Source: an uncultured Flavobacteriaceae bacterium (GTDB taxonomy: Bacteria > Bacteroidota > Bacteroidia > Flavobacteriales > Flavobacteriaceae). Taken from it: a stretch of DNA of 64,000 bases. The notes under the pieces were generated by a model, which was not told the DNA's origin, ran no database searches, and saw nothing but the letters and a program-made list of their open reading frames with translations. Shown here in pieces: positions 26,973-36,699 of this stretch. Location of the stretch: positions 682,001-746,000 of the forward strand of contig CANLVG010000001.1 in the NCBI GenBank assembly GCA_947494565.1, read 5' to 3'. Both the position numbers and the translations under genes were made by a program. The number at the start of each line of letters is the position of its first letter. Position 1 is the stretch's first letter.

Positions 26973-28274
26973 ATGACTTTTAAAGAACTGGGGCTCGCCG
27001 AGCCCATTTTAAAGGCCCTCGAAAACGAGGGTTATAAATCTCCGACGCCCATTCAAGAACAAGCAATTCCCATCTTGCTCCGGGGCAAAGATCTTCTCGG
27101 GGTCGCCCAAACCGGTACGGGAAAAACCGCCGCTTTCGGTATTCCTATTCTACATCATCTCTATGAAGGTATTAGCCTTCGTCAAAACAAACGCATAGTA
27201 CAAGCGCTAGTGGTCACTCCTACACGTGAGTTGGCCATACAGATCGGAGAAAGCCTAACGGCCTATGGCAGACATACCGGTTTACGAAATACCGTAATAT
27301 TCGGAGGTGTGAAACAGGCCCAGCAGGTAAGGGCTCTTCAAAAAGGTGTCGATATCTTGGTGGCCACTCCAGGTCGGCTACTTGATCTTATGGACCAAGG
27401 CTACATCTCTTTTCATCACTTGAAGTTCGTGGTACTTGACGAGGCGGATCAGATGCTTGATATGGGATTCATACACGACATCAAAAAAATCATCGCGAAG
27501 CTTCCTCCTAAAAGGCAATCGTTATTCTTTTCGGCTACTATGCCGAAAACCATTGTGGAACTTTCCCGCAAAATGCTCGGCGATTTTGAACGGATTACCA
27601 TCAAACCTGAACAGGCTACCGCCGAAAGAGTCGAACAGGGTGTTTATTTCGTCAGTAAAAAAAACAAGCCTAAATTATTGGCACACCTCATTAACGAGCG
27701 ACCCAAGGATTCGGTTTTGGTATTTTCACGTACCAAGCATGGTGCCAATAAAATAGTAAAGAAATTGGGACAGGCGGACATTCGAGCTGCCGCCATTCAT
27801 GGCAACAAGAGTCAAGCCGCGCGCCAAAAGGCCCTAGGAAGTTTTAAAGCAGGTGCCCTAAAGGTACTGGTGGCTACCGATATCGCCGCTCGGGGAATCG
27901 ATGTGGACGAGCTATCCCTCGTCATTAACTATGACTTACCGAATATATCCGAAACCTATGTGCACCGTATCGGGAGAACCGGACGCGCTAGCGCAAGTGG
28001 AATTGCCCTTTCATTCTGCGATAAGGAAGAACGACCCTACCTCAGGGATATCGAGAAGCTGATCAAACAAGAGGTGCCACGGATGCCCGAACACCAGTTT
28101 GTAGACGAAGAGGATACGAAAGAAGCGCCTCAACAAAAACAAAGACCTTCTGAAAATAAGCCCTCATCGAGTTCCGATCATCGCAATCGAAATAGAAATC
28201 GAAATAGGAACAGAAATCGCAATAGAAATCGAAGGCGAAACAACAACCAAAGTAATCAGGGCAACAACGACTAG
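26973..28274 (+). CDS. DEAD-box RNA helicase (RhlE-like)
   Basis: A 433-residue ATP-dependent RNA helicase. The Q-motif region [10 protein letters not shown], Walker A AQTGTGKT (45-52), PTRELA, TPGR, DEAD (156-159), SAT (187-189), RGIDV and HRIGRTGR are all present and in order. The C-terminus after about residue 390 is a low-complexity Asn/Arg tract encoded by a run of near-identical AAT-CGA/AGA codons. Such tails bind RNA non-specifically and probably assist in ribosome assembly or mRNA turnover. Convergent with the permease gene, with a 14-bp gap. Confidence 0.93.
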   Translation: MTFKELGLAEPILKALENEGYKSPTPIQEQAIPILLRGKDLLGVAQTGTGKTAAFGIPILHHLYEGISLRQNKRIVQALVVTPTRELAIQIGESLTAYGRHTGLRNTVIFGGVKQAQQVRALQKGVDILVATPGRLLDLMDQGYISFHHLKFVVLDEADQMLDMGFIHDIKKIIAKLPPKRQSLFFSATMPKTIVELSRKMLGDFERITIKPEQATAERVEQGVYFVSKKNKPKLLAHLINERPKDSVLVFSRTKHGANKIVKKLGQADIRAAAIHGNKSQAARQKALGSFKAGALKVLVATDIAARGIDVDELSLVINYDLPNISETYVHRIGRTGRASASGIALSFCDKEERPYLRDIEKLIKQEVPRMPEHQFVDEEDTKEAPQQKQRPSENKPSSSSDHRNRNRNRNRNRNRNRNRRRNNNQSNQGNND

Positions 28275-28288
28275 TTTTTTGAAAGCGC

Positions 28289-30127
28289 CTAAAATGGCCA
28301 AATAAGTGGTACAACCAATAAAGTACACAAGAAAAACAAGAATAACAACGGACCGCCTACCCTGACATAGTCCATAAACCGATAACTACCGGCCCCCATT
28401 ACCATGGCATTTGTCGTAGTGCCGACAGGAGTTAAAAAAGCGGTCGACGCGCTTATCGCCACTGCAATCAGAAATGGTTTGGGTGAAACGCCTAACGATG
28501 AGGCGGCCATCAGGGCTATAGGAGCCATCAAAACAGCTGTTGCGGAATTATTGATCGTTTGGCTGAATGCAGCCGTCAATAGAAATATCCCCGCCAAGAG
28601 TGCCACCGGGTGAATGGCACCCAAACTCGCCACTAAGGCACTGCTGGTCGACTGGGCGATTCCGGTCTTTTGTAATGCAATACCCATCGGAATCATTGCG
28701 GCGATCATAATCACACTGGTCCAGCTGATTCCTTTATAGGCCTTAGTGATGGGTACACAGCCCGATAACATCAATATTCCTGCACAGATCAAGGCCGCCA
28801 TTGCACCTGGTATCACCTTAAAGACTAGCAGAATGACCATCAAGAGCAGCGTACCCAGCGCTATAAATGATTTGGGAGTAAGCACATCGACATTTTTCGA
28901 TAAGGCTTCGGGACTTCCTGAAATAACCACATGCTCATACGCTTTTTGAAGATTTTCAATCGCCTCCCAAGACCCTCTGATGATAAAGGCATCCCCGGGC
29001 CGAACCGTAATATGGGTGTCTTTTAAAGGCGTATTGTTTCGTGAAACACCAACAAGCTGGATTCCTGCCTGTTTTAGGTACATTCCCAAAGGGATGGTCT
29101 TCCCGACAAAGGCTGAATTCGGTGTGATGATCATTTGGGAAAGGCCCACCTCTTGGTTGATCAACTCCTCTTTTAAATTGGCACTGGTATATTCAAAGGG
29201 AATGACCCCCAGTTTGTATTTGAGCATCATAGCATCCACCTCTTTGGAGTCACCTTTTACCGTGATAATATCATGGTAGCGCATCTCTGTATCCGGTGTT
29301 GGGAATTCCACAAAGGGCGGAATGCCCTTTAAAGGTCGTGGAAACCGTCTGCGCAGGCGCATGATATTCACCTTATGCTCTTTTTCAAAGTCCCAATCCC
29401 CTATTTTAGAGTTGATCAAGGGCGACATTGAACGAATTCGAAACCGGTACAACTTATCGCCAATACTATAGTTTTCTATCCATTGATGTACTTCCGTATC
29501 CAAGTTTACGGGACGATCCGAACCCTCGTTGCTGGGCAACAGTCGAAATCCCAAATACTTAAAATAGCCCAAAGTGATGACCAATAAAGGCATTCCGATG
29601 AGTGCGAATTCAAAGAAGGAGAATCCCTCTAGACCAGCTTCCAAAAGCGCATTGCTCGCGATAATATTGGGGGGTGTACCGGTCAAGGTCAATAGGCCAC
29701 CTGTATTAGAGCCGAAGGCAATGGGCATCAAAAGTTTTGAAGGTAAGGTGCCTGCATTCCAAGCGGCCGATACCGTTACCGGAAGTAATGCCGCTACAGT
29801 GCCGGTATTACTGACAAAACCCGAGAGAAGGCCAGAGCCCAAAGTAACGATAACCAATAATCTTGACGTACTGTTTTTTGCCCATGAAACGAACTTACGC
29901 CCGGCCAGGGCCGTCCATCCGGTTCTTGAAAGCCCTTCGCCAATGATGAACAAGGCGGCAATCATAATTACGGTCGGATTACTAAAACCACTCAAGGTCT
30001 CCTGCAAATCAAGGATTCCAAAAAGGAAGAGCGCGATCATCGACAATAAGGCCACCACATCAGGTGGGAACTTACCCCAAATAAAAAAGAAAATAGTAAT
30101 TCCTAGAATTACCAGAACTGAAACCAT
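28289..30127 (-). CDS. SLC13/DASS-family permease with TrkA-C domains
   Basis: A 612-residue inner membrane transporter. N-terminal helices (to about 185) and C-terminal helices (from about 400) flank a cytoplasmic region with two TrkA-C (RCK_C) domains (about 205-385). Conserved SNTGTVA and NNSATAV segments match the two Ser-Asn-Thr/Asn signature motifs of the ion transporter superfamily. Substrate is probably an anion such as sulfate or a dicarboxylate. ATG 30127 is chosen because longer frames would run into the Usp gene. It starts 13 bp after the Usp stop, so the two form an operon. Confidence 0.88.
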   Translation of the reverse strand: MVSVLVILGITIFFFIWGKFPPDVVALLSMIALFLFGILDLQETLSGFSNPTVIMIAALFIIGEGLSRTGWTALAGRKFVSWAKNSTSRLLVIVTLGSGLLSGFVSNTGTVAALLPVTVSAAWNAGTLPSKLLMPIAFGSNTGGLLTLTGTPPNIIASNALLEAGLEGFSFFEFALIGMPLLVITLGYFKYLGFRLLPSNEGSDRPVNLDTEVHQWIENYSIGDKLYRFRIRSMSPLINSKIGDWDFEKEHKVNIMRLRRRFPRPLKGIPPFVEFPTPDTEMRYHDIITVKGDSKEVDAMMLKYKLGVIPFEYTSANLKEELINQEVGLSQMIITPNSAFVGKTIPLGMYLKQAGIQLVGVSRNNTPLKDTHITVRPGDAFIIRGSWEAIENLQKAYEHVVISGSPEALSKNVDVLTPKSFIALGTLLLMVILLVFKVIPGAMAALICAGILMLSGCVPITKAYKGISWTSVIMIAAMIPMGIALQKTGIAQSTSSALVASLGAIHPVALLAGIFLLTAAFSQTINNSATAVLMAPIALMAASSLGVSPKPFLIAVAISASTAFLTPVGTTTNAMVMGAGSYRFMDYVRVGGPLLFLFFLCTLLVVPLIWPF

Positions 30128-30140
30128 AGGTTTACAAAAG

Positions 30141-30920
30141 TTAGTCGATCGTGAGTACGGGAACTTTAGAGGCAAAGGTAAGCTCTTTAGTCAACAATCC
30201 TTCCGAACGCACAGCGCCTTTCGCGTGATTACGCGGTAGTATGGCAATCATATCAATGGTGTGCTGTTCTACATAATCCATGACGCCCTTTACAATATCT
30301 GGATTCTCTATAAAGGAATGGTGCGAATAAAAGTCTTCCAAATAGTACTCCAATAAGTTTTCATTACTCTCATCGTTTTCCGAGTACCCATAAATACCTT
30401 CCTCGTTTTGAATGGTCAATACGACGACCTTCGCATTGAACCTACGGGTAATCCGCAATAGGGTTTCCAGCACGGTTCGGTCTTGAATTTTATCCTTCCC
30501 CAAAATGAGGGCAATCTTTTTTATACCGAATTCAGTTTCCGTATCCGGAATAGCAATGACAGGGCAATCATCAATTTCCAAAGCCAAATCGACAGTATTA
30601 TTGACATCAGAACTAGCATCACCGGATGTTCCCATGACCACCAAATCAATAGGCTCTTCTTTTTGTATTTCGAGGAGCGCTTCGGTCAGGCTTCCTTTAC
30701 GTATGACTGATTTGATCGTACCGCGAAATGTATTTTCAACATCGTTCTTAATGACAGTGAAAGCTTTTCCGATCGTAGTTACATTCTCTTCATCAGTGAT
30801 ATGGGCCAAAAGAACAGTGCTATCCTTGTCGAGCCCAACGAACTCCAAGGTATAGTCCAGGGCTTTTTTTGAAATTGATGTAAAATTATAAGGTACCAGT
30901 ATCGTATTGATTTTTTTCAT
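30141..30920 (-). CDS. tandem universal stress protein
   Basis: A 259-residue protein of two UspA domains (1-140 and 148-259). The first opens with NTILVPYNFTSISKKALDYT and has VMGTSGDASSD, which partly matches the ATP-binding G-x2-G-x9-G loop. The second is more degenerate. Such proteins sense nucleotides and often modulate membrane transporters; the adjacent SLC13 permease with TrkA-C domains is a plausible partner (inference from position). Confidence 0.87.
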   Translation of the reverse strand: MKKINTILVPYNFTSISKKALDYTLEFVGLDKDSTVLLAHITDEENVTTIGKAFTVIKNDVENTFRGTIKSVIRKGSLTEALLEIQKEEPIDLVVMGTSGDASSDVNNTVDLALEIDDCPVIAIPDTETEFGIKKIALILGKDKIQDRTVLETLLRITRRFNAKVVVLTIQNEEGIYGYSENDESNENLLEYYLEDFYSHHSFIENPDIVKGVMDYVEQHTIDMIAILPRNHAKGAVRSEGLLTKELTFASKVPVLTID

Positions 30921-31038
30921 AGTGCGATAGACTTAAATTCATTTGACGCTGTAAATCTAAGCAAGCTCCACTTTCAAAAACATGACCCCTGTCATGTTTT
31001 GGGAAAAGGAACAAAACTTCCTTGTGATGAAGAGGTAT

Positions 31039-31425
31039 TTACGAGGTAAGATCCCTGTAAAAGGTGAGTCCATTCCCGAAGGGATCATAGAACGCAAATT
31101 CTTTGGTGCCCCATGCAGTTTCCCTTAATAGTGTATGCGGGTGGAATACATCTTTTTGGGCATACTCCTCATAAAGAGCGTTGATGTTTTGCGTCACGAT
31201 CCGTAACATCGGCCGATCTAATTTACCTTCCCAAGCCTTGGCATCATGCCATTGCAAATGGATCTCAATGCCGTCGCGCAGAATTCCCGCATAGGTCGGA
31301 TTCTTCGAGTCATCGGCAAAACCGATTCTAAAGCCCAACCGATTGACATAAAAATCCAATGCGGCTACAACATCCCACACGGGCAGGACGGGATGAATTT
31401 GATGGAGATATCCTTTCGTAGTCAT
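31039..31425 (-). CDS. VOC family (bleomycin-resistance-like) protein
   Basis: A 128-residue single VOC domain protein starting HQIHPVLPVWDVVAALDFYV and ending in FYDPFGNGLTFY, the strand that carries a metal-ligand position. This Gly/Asn-rich type is frequent among bleomycin-resistance-like or dioxygenase-related proteins. Substrate unknown. Likely monocistronic, divergent from the next gene. Confidence 0.78.
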   Translation of the reverse strand: MTTKGYLHQIHPVLPVWDVVAALDFYVNRLGFRIGFADDSKNPTYAGILRDGIEIHLQWHDAKAWEGKLDRPMLRIVTQNINALYEEYAQKDVFHPHTLLRETAWGTKEFAFYDPFGNGLTFYRDLTS

Positions 31426-31485
31426 ATCATAAATTTAAAGTATTCTGATTAACTTGTTCTCACATTACTAACGCCTTTCTTCACA

Positions 31486-32322
31486 ATGAAACGATTAAAT
31501 AGTATCACCATCTTACTTTTTCTGCTACCAGTTCTTGGATTTACACAAGACCTGAAAGTAATGAGTTACAATATCAAATATGATAATGTCAATGACACGG
31601 TGAACAATTGGAATGACCGCAAGATGCCTATGGTAGAGGTGTTAAAAAAACGGCATCCAGAGTTCATAGGGATGCAAGAAGTATTGTACCGGCAACTTGA
31701 CTATTTGAATAGTGCGCTTGAAGATTATGATTACATTGGGGTCGGCAGGGATGATGGGAAGCAAAAAGGAGAGTTCTCCCCCATCTTCTACGACACCGAA
31801 AGATTTAAGTTATTGGAGTCGAATACCTTTTGGCTCTCAAAGACCCCCACGCTCATATCGGTAGGTTGGGATGCCGCCATGGAACGCATCTGCACCTACG
31901 GCCTCTTTGAAGACAAGTCCACAGGCAAAAAAATGTATGTGTTCAATACCCATTTCGACCATATCGGAACCAAGGCCAGAAAAAACGCTGCAAAATTGAT
32001 CCTAAGGCAGATCGCAAAACGCAACAAGCAAAAACTTCCGGTTATTCTTATGGGGGATTTCAATTTAAGACCGACAGAAAAACCCATTCTTTTCATCAAA
32101 AAACGAATGGAAGACGGACACGCCATTTCAAAAAATGCCGTTCAAGGTCCGAAAGGGACGTATAATGGGTTCGACCGCAATGCTCCCATCAACCGACGTA
32201 TCGATTACATCTTTTTGCAGGGGTGGACGGTCAGCCAATATGAACACCTTGACGCACGCCTGAAAAACGGAAAGCACGTTTCCGATCATCTACCGGTTCT
32301 AGCAACGATAGCAATACCTTAA
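31486..32322 (+). CDS. secreted endonuclease/exonuclease/phosphatase family protein
   Basis: A 278-residue exported metallo-phosphoesterase. Signal peptide to about residue 20 (GFTQ), then the EEP fold with Asn29 in SYNIKYDN, Glu65 in GMQEVL, the DFN motif (GDFNLRP) and the terminal SDHLP histidine. Family members cleave phosphodiesters in nucleic acids or sphingolipids; the short form with these motifs is typical of Bacteroidota. Followed after 3 bp by the PaiB-like gene, so the two probably share a transcript. Confidence 0.88.
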   Translation: MKRLNSITILLFLLPVLGFTQDLKVMSYNIKYDNVNDTVNNWNDRKMPMVEVLKKRHPEFIGMQEVLYRQLDYLNSALEDYDYIGVGRDDGKQKGEFSPIFYDTERFKLLESNTFWLSKTPTLISVGWDAAMERICTYGLFEDKSTGKKMYVFNTHFDHIGTKARKNAAKLILRQIAKRNKQKLPVILMGDFNLRPTEKPILFIKKRMEDGHAISKNAVQGPKGTYNGFDRNAPINRRIDYIFLQGWTVSQYEHLDARLKNGKHVSDHLPVLATIAIP

Positions 32323-32325
32323 GTC

Positions 32326-32931
32326 ATGTATACTCCCGATCACTATAAAAATGAAGACATTGACCAAATCAAGGTATTCTTAAGACAACATAGTTTCGGC
32401 ATATTGGTGACCACGGCGGACAAAAAACCGTGGGCTACCCATATTCCCTTGGAATTGGATACCGACACCGAGGGTCATGATATCCTTGTAGGACATATCG
32501 CCAAAGCGAATCCGCAATGGCAACATTTTAAGGAAAATGAACAGGTACTTTGTATTTTCAACGGACCTCACAGTTACATCTCTTCCTCATGGTATGCAGC
32601 GGAAGAAGTTCCTACCTGGAACTACATTGCCGTTCATGTTTACGGAACCCTAACCCTATTGGATGAAAAAGCTGTTTTGGCCTCTCTTCATAAACTGGTG
32701 GACAACTATGAGAAAGCTTCGAAAAACCCGATTTCATTGCACGACATATCACCGAAAACCATGCGTCAAATCAAAGGCATTGTTGGTTTTCAAATTAAAG
32801 TAACGGACATTCAGGCCACGTACAAACTTTCACAAGGGAGAGAACACGACCACCCTAAAATCATTTCGGAACTCGAAGAAAGGGATGGTGCCGGAAGCAA
32901 AGCTATTGCACAGTGCATGCGAAAAGACTAA
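32326..32931 (+). CDS. PaiB-like FMN-binding negative transcriptional regulator
   Basis: A 201-residue protein of the PaiB family: N-terminal FMN-binding split barrel (about 15-150; GHIAKANPQW and WNYIAVHVYG are characteristic) followed by a helical tail with KGIVGFQIKVTDIQATYKLSQ. PaiB in Bacillus represses sporulation and degradative enzyme genes; here it may equally be an FMN-dependent oxidase-like protein. Confidence 0.87.
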   Translation: MYTPDHYKNEDIDQIKVFLRQHSFGILVTTADKKPWATHIPLELDTDTEGHDILVGHIAKANPQWQHFKENEQVLCIFNGPHSYISSSWYAAEEVPTWNYIAVHVYGTLTLLDEKAVLASLHKLVDNYEKASKNPISLHDISPKTMRQIKGIVGFQIKVTDIQATYKLSQGREHDHPKIISELEERDGAGSKAIAQCMRKD

Positions 32932-32957
32932 ATTAGAAAACAAACACAGAAACGCCC

Positions 32958-33896
32958 ATGTCGAACAGAAGAGACTTTCTTAAAAAATCGGTCCTCGCCG
33001 CAACGGCCATTTCCATAGCCCCGTTACACCGTTGTTCCACCAAACCAAAAAACACCATGCCCAAAATATCACTTGCCCAATGGTCATTGAATCGCGCTTT
33101 TTTTGCCAAAACCCTTGACCCCATTGACTTTGCGCACATTGCTAAGGAGTATGATATTTCGGCTATTGAGTACGTGAACCAATTCTATACGGACAATGCC
33201 GCTAATGAGTCCTTCTGGAAAGAGATGGCCACTAGGGCCGACGACGCCGGTGTGCAAAGTTTGATTATGATGGTCGATGAGGAGGAGAAACTGGGTGATC
33301 TCCGTGATGCGCAGCGACTAAAAGCCGTTGAAGATCATTACAAATGGGTGAATGCTGCAAAAATATTAGGATGTCACTCCATTCGCGTAAATGCGTTCGG
33401 GGAAGGTACTAAAGAAGAACTAAAAACATCCTTGACTGACGGACTCGGTCGATTGACCGAATATGCAGCCAAAGAAAAGATTCATGTGATTATCGAAAAC
33501 CATGGGCTACACACCTCAGATGCCCGCTATATCGTTGACCTTATCAAATCGGTGGACAACCCATTTCTAGGTACCCTACCCGATTTCGGAAATTGGTGTA
33601 CCACCGCAGAATGGGGAGGCACAAAAACCAGTCAACAATGCGAAGAAAGCTATGACCCTGCCGAAGGCATCGCAGAATTTCTGCCCTTTGCCAAAGGGGT
33701 GAGTGCAAAGTCATACGAATTCGATGCTGAAGGCTATGATACGGTCATTGACTACCCCAAGTTGCTACAACTTGTGAAGGAGTCCGATTTTGATGGGCAT
33801 ATCGGAATTGAATTCGAAGGGGAAGCCAATAGTGAGCCGGAAGGAATACGCATGACCAAAGAACTCATTGAAAAGGTTTGGGCAGACTTAAAATAA
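32958..33896 (+). CDS. Tat-exported sugar phosphate isomerase/epimerase family protein
   Basis: A 312-residue TIM-barrel protein with a twin-arginine signal (NRRDFLKKS) and a following hydrophobic segment ending HRC, so it could also be a lipoprotein. The barrel carries Glu and His residues in segments such as VIIENHG, LPDFGNW and IGIEFEGE that are metal ligands in xylose-isomerase-like enzymes. The substrate is unknown; periplasmic sugar acid or cyclitol metabolism is typical of this group. It follows the PaiB-like gene by 26 bp. Confidence 0.85.
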   Translation: MSNRRDFLKKSVLAATAISIAPLHRCSTKPKNTMPKISLAQWSLNRAFFAKTLDPIDFAHIAKEYDISAIEYVNQFYTDNAANESFWKEMATRADDAGVQSLIMMVDEEEKLGDLRDAQRLKAVEDHYKWVNAAKILGCHSIRVNAFGEGTKEELKTSLTDGLGRLTEYAAKEKIHVIIENHGLHTSDARYIVDLIKSVDNPFLGTLPDFGNWCTTAEWGGTKTSQQCEESYDPAEGIAEFLPFAKGVSAKSYEFDAEGYDTVIDYPKLLQLVKESDFDGHIGIEFEGEANSEPEGIRMTKELIEKVWADLK

Positions 33897-33967
33897 AAAA
33901 GTCGGAGGGCCGTCCTATTTCAAAAAACTTGTTCGTCCTATTCATATAAACTTAAAATTTAAAAATT

Positions 33968-34315
33968 ATGACGGAATTCATGATGATTTTCAGAACAGAA
34001 AAAATGGACAATTCAGGACAGACTCCTGAGGAAATGCAAGCAATCATGCAGATATGGCAAGATTGGATCGGTGGAATCGCCGCCCAAGGCAAGTTTGTTA
34101 GTACCAATGCCCTTAATTCCAACGGCAAGACCGTAACCAGTGAAGGCGTGGTCACGAACGGACCCTATGCCGAACTAAAGGAAATAGTAGGTGGGTATAT
34201 CATCGTCAAAGCAGAAAGCCTTGACGATGCCGTTACCCTTTCTGAGGGATGCCCCATATTGGCTATCCCTACCGGAAAGGTAGAAGTCAGGGGTGTTCAA
34301 GTTTTTGATAGTTAA
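33968..34315 (+). CDS. YCII/DGPF-domain protein
   Basis: A 115-residue protein of the YCII-related family. The signature DGPF is present here as NGPYAE, followed by KEIVGGYIIVKAESLDDA. Its gene sits directly upstream of an ECF42-type sigma factor gene, the context in which DGPF proteins are typically found, and it may be part of the regulatory pair. A terminator hairpin separates the two genes. Confidence 0.88.
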   Translation: MTEFMMIFRTEKMDNSGQTPEEMQAIMQIWQDWIGGIAAQGKFVSTNALNSNGKTVTSEGVVTNGPYAELKEIVGGYIIVKAESLDDAVTLSEGCPILAIPTGKVEVRGVQVFDS

Positions 34316-34331
34316 AAATGTAAAAACCTAG

Positions 34332-34360
34332 AGGTGGACTGTACAGGTCCACCTTTTTTA
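34332..34360 (+). terminator. terminator or attenuator between DGPF and ECF42 genes
   Basis: AGGTGGAC (34332-34339) pairs perfectly with GTCCACCT (34347-34354) across a 7-nt loop and is followed by a T-run ending 3 bases before the ATG of the sigma factor gene. It could end the DGPF transcript or hold back sigma factor expression. Confidence 0.7.
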
Positions 34361-34362
34361 GT

Positions 34363-35604
34363 ATGGAAGATCGTGGTTTGATTCCCGAATTGTTCCGAAC
34401 GGAATTCAGCAAGATCGTTGCTGTTCTGTGTAAGACCTTTGGGCTTTCGCATATAGAGCTGGCAGAAGACTTGGTGAGCGATACGTTTCTAAAAGCTGCC
34501 GAAACCTGGGGTCTCAAAGGGGTGCCCGACAACCCGAAAGCATGGCTCTATACCGTCGCGAAAAACAAGGCAAAGGATACCTTTCGCAGGCAGAAAGTAT
34601 TTCAAGAAAAAATTCAACCGGAATTAATGCATGCCGGCACAAGCGCGGAAGCCGTTGATATCGACCTCTCGGAACACAATATTAAAGACAGCCAACTACA
34701 GATGCTTTTCGCCGTATGCAATCCCCTAGTTTCGGCAGAAGCCCAAATTTCGTTGGCACTTCGCATTCTATGTGGTTTTAGTATTCCCGAAATCGCCACT
34801 GCTTTTTTAAGCACTGACCAGACCATTAACAAAAGGCTATATCGAGCCAAGGAAAAGCTACGAAAGAACCAGGTAGAGCTCTCTATGCCCAGCGCCAAGG
34901 ACTTAGATCAGCGCTTGCAAAACGTACTTCTGGTCTTGTACTTACTGTTCAGCGAGGGCTACTATTCCTCCATTTCAGAAAAGCACATTCGCAAAGACCT
35001 ATGCATAGAAGCGATGCGGCTTACATATCTGTTGTTGAATTCAGAGTCGACCAACCTTCCTAAAGTAAACGCCCTGATGGCCCTTTTCTGCTTTCACGCC
35101 TCTCGTTTTGATGCGCGTACGGACGCCGATGGAGGCCAAATCATTTATGACCAACAAAATGAGGCGGATTGGGACCTTGAACTTATTGAAAAGGGAAATG
35201 TATTCTTAAATCGTTCAGGGAAAGGAGATGAGATTTCAAAATATCACCTCGAAGCCATCATTGCCTATTGGCATACGCAAACAGCGCTCGAACCGTTACA
35301 GAAGTGGGAACATATCCTACAATCGTATAACCGTTTGCTACAATTGGAATATTCCCCGATGGCGGCTTTGAATCGCACCTATGCCCTCGCCAGGGCCCGC
35401 GGTAAAAAGGAAGCCCTTCAAGAAGCGCTAAAAATCGACCTCAAACAAAACCACCTGTACCATTTGCTCTTGGCGGAACTCTATGAGGACCACGATTCTT
35501 CAAAATATCAAGAACATTTGGAAATTGCGGCCGCCTTGGCAAAAACGGAAAATGAACGGAACTGGATTCTGGATAAACTGGCTCGAACAACTAAAAAGAA
35601 CTAA
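34363..35604 (+). CDS. ECF42-type RNA polymerase sigma factor
   Basis: A 413-residue sigma-70-family protein. Region 2 (PELFRTEFSKIVAVLCKTFGL, then AEDLVSDTFLKAAETW) and region 4 (FSIPEIATAFLSTDQTINKRLYRAKEKLR) span the first 180 residues. The remaining 230 residues form the helical, TPR-like C-terminal extension characteristic of ECF42 sigma factors (DUF6596 region; LYLLFSEGYY, ALNRTYALARARG). No anti-sigma factor is present, as expected for ECF42, where the extension takes over control. The ATG lies only 3 nt after the hairpin T-run. Confidence 0.92.
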   Translation: MEDRGLIPELFRTEFSKIVAVLCKTFGLSHIELAEDLVSDTFLKAAETWGLKGVPDNPKAWLYTVAKNKAKDTFRRQKVFQEKIQPELMHAGTSAEAVDIDLSEHNIKDSQLQMLFAVCNPLVSAEAQISLALRILCGFSIPEIATAFLSTDQTINKRLYRAKEKLRKNQVELSMPSAKDLDQRLQNVLLVLYLLFSEGYYSSISEKHIRKDLCIEAMRLTYLLLNSESTNLPKVNALMALFCFHASRFDARTDADGGQIIYDQQNEADWDLELIEKGNVFLNRSGKGDEISKYHLEAIIAYWHTQTALEPLQKWEHILQSYNRLLQLEYSPMAALNRTYALARARGKKEALQEALKIDLKQNHLYHLLLAELYEDHDSSKYQEHLEIAAALAKTENERNWILDKLARTTKKN

Positions 35605-35630
35605 ATTGATATTCCACTTAAGACGAAATT

Positions 35631-35999
35631 ATGGCATATGATGAGTTTTTGGCCGATAGGGCGCGGCAGCTGCTCACTGAAAAATCGGTTTCCTTCACGG
35701 AAAAGAGGATGATGGGCGGACTCTGTTTTATGGTCGATGATAAAATGTGTTTTGGTATGCACATCGATAAAAACACGAACACATCGCTATTGATGGCACG
35801 CATCGGTCAAGACAATTATGAGGAGGCCTTAAAAAAGGAGCACTGTTCTGAAATGAATTTTACGGGCCGGGCCATGAAGGGATATGTATTTGTCTCGGAA
35901 GAAGGGATCGATCTAGACGAAGATCTAACGTATTGGATAGAGCGCTGCTTGGAATTCAATCCGATAGCACAAAGTAGCAAGAAGAAGAAGAAGAAGTGA
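35631..35999 (+). CDS. TfoX/Sxy N-terminal domain protein
   Basis: A 122-residue protein consisting of a TfoX_N domain (KRMMGGLCFMVDDKMCFGM is typical) and a Lys-rich tail encoded by an AAG run. The helical TfoX C-terminal domain is absent, so it is not a full competence regulator. Such stand-alone domains are common next to ECF42/DGPF units and have unknown function. Confidence 0.85.
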   Translation: MAYDEFLADRARQLLTEKSVSFTEKRMMGGLCFMVDDKMCFGMHIDKNTNTSLLMARIGQDNYEEALKKEHCSEMNFTGRAMKGYVFVSEEGIDLDEDLTYWIERCLEFNPIAQSSKKKKKK

Positions 36000-36162
36000 T
36001 TACAATCATAAAAACCCCTTCCCCGGAAAAGGTAAAATGTGAAATAGAATCGCAAAATGACGGTCGGTTTCTAAACGGAAATACCATCGCTATTCCCCTA
36101 CCCTAATTCATACCGCCAGTACCAGAGCACGCTAAAAAAGAAATTGTTGTATCTTCTCAAGA

Positions 36163-36693
36163 ATGCAATTCATTCTCCAAATCAGTGGTATCTTTCTTGT
36201 CATGAATATGATCATATTTGATTTCAATACCGACACCGCTATTGACGATTGGCGAGTGGTGAATGACGGGGTCATGGGGGGACGCTCCCAAAGTCGGTTT
36301 TCAATCAACGAAGCCGGGCACGGATTCTTCCAAGGAACCGTTTCCCTTGCCAATAATGGCGGATTTGCATCAGTCCGTTACCGTTTTCAAACTATTGATG
36401 CGACCCCCTATTCTAAAGTCAGCATCCGGTTAAGAGGTGATGGAAACACCTATCAATTTCGGGTGAAGGCAACGACCGAACAACGGTATTCGCATATTGC
36501 CAATTTCACTACCTCCGGAGAGTGGCAAACGGTCACCATCGATTTTTCGGATATGTATCCGGCCTTCCGAGGACGATTGTTGGAGTTACCCAACTATTCG
36601 GGATCGACCCTCTCTGAAATCGCCTTTCTCATCGGGAACAAGAAAGAAGAATCCTTTGCTTTGGAAATCGATAACATCATGATCTATAACTAA
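36163..36693 (+). CDS. CIA30-family protein
   Basis: A 176-residue jelly-roll protein related to complex I intermediate-associated protein 30. Diagnostic stretches are WRVVNDGVMGGRSQSR and GNTYQFRVKA. In bacteria these are often called NADH:ubiquinone oxidoreductase intermediate-associated or carbohydrate-binding-like proteins, and their role is unknown. An alternative start lies 13 codons downstream; the N-terminus is hydrophobic but lacks a clear cleavage site. The stop is 6 bp before the dehalogenase gene. Confidence 0.82.
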   Translation: MQFILQISGIFLVMNMIIFDFNTDTAIDDWRVVNDGVMGGRSQSRFSINEAGHGFFQGTVSLANNGGFASVRYRFQTIDATPYSKVSIRLRGDGNTYQFRVKATTEQRYSHIANFTTSGEWQTVTIDFSDMYPAFRGRLLELPNYSGSTLSEIAFLIGNKKEESFALEIDNIMIYN

Positions 36694-36699
36694 AACAAG

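Noticed and set aside
26973-28274. helicase C-terminal repeat as a mobile repeat
   Set aside because: The repeats are codon-level and keep the Asn/Arg composition; this is normal for RhlE-like tails.
28063-28314. Cys/Tyr/Phe-rich minus-strand protein
   Set aside because: It is the complement of the Asn/Arg tail of the DEAD-box helicase.
35981-35999. AAG repeat as a phase-variable tract
   Set aside because: It encodes an in-frame Lys tail and three-base changes would not shift the frame.
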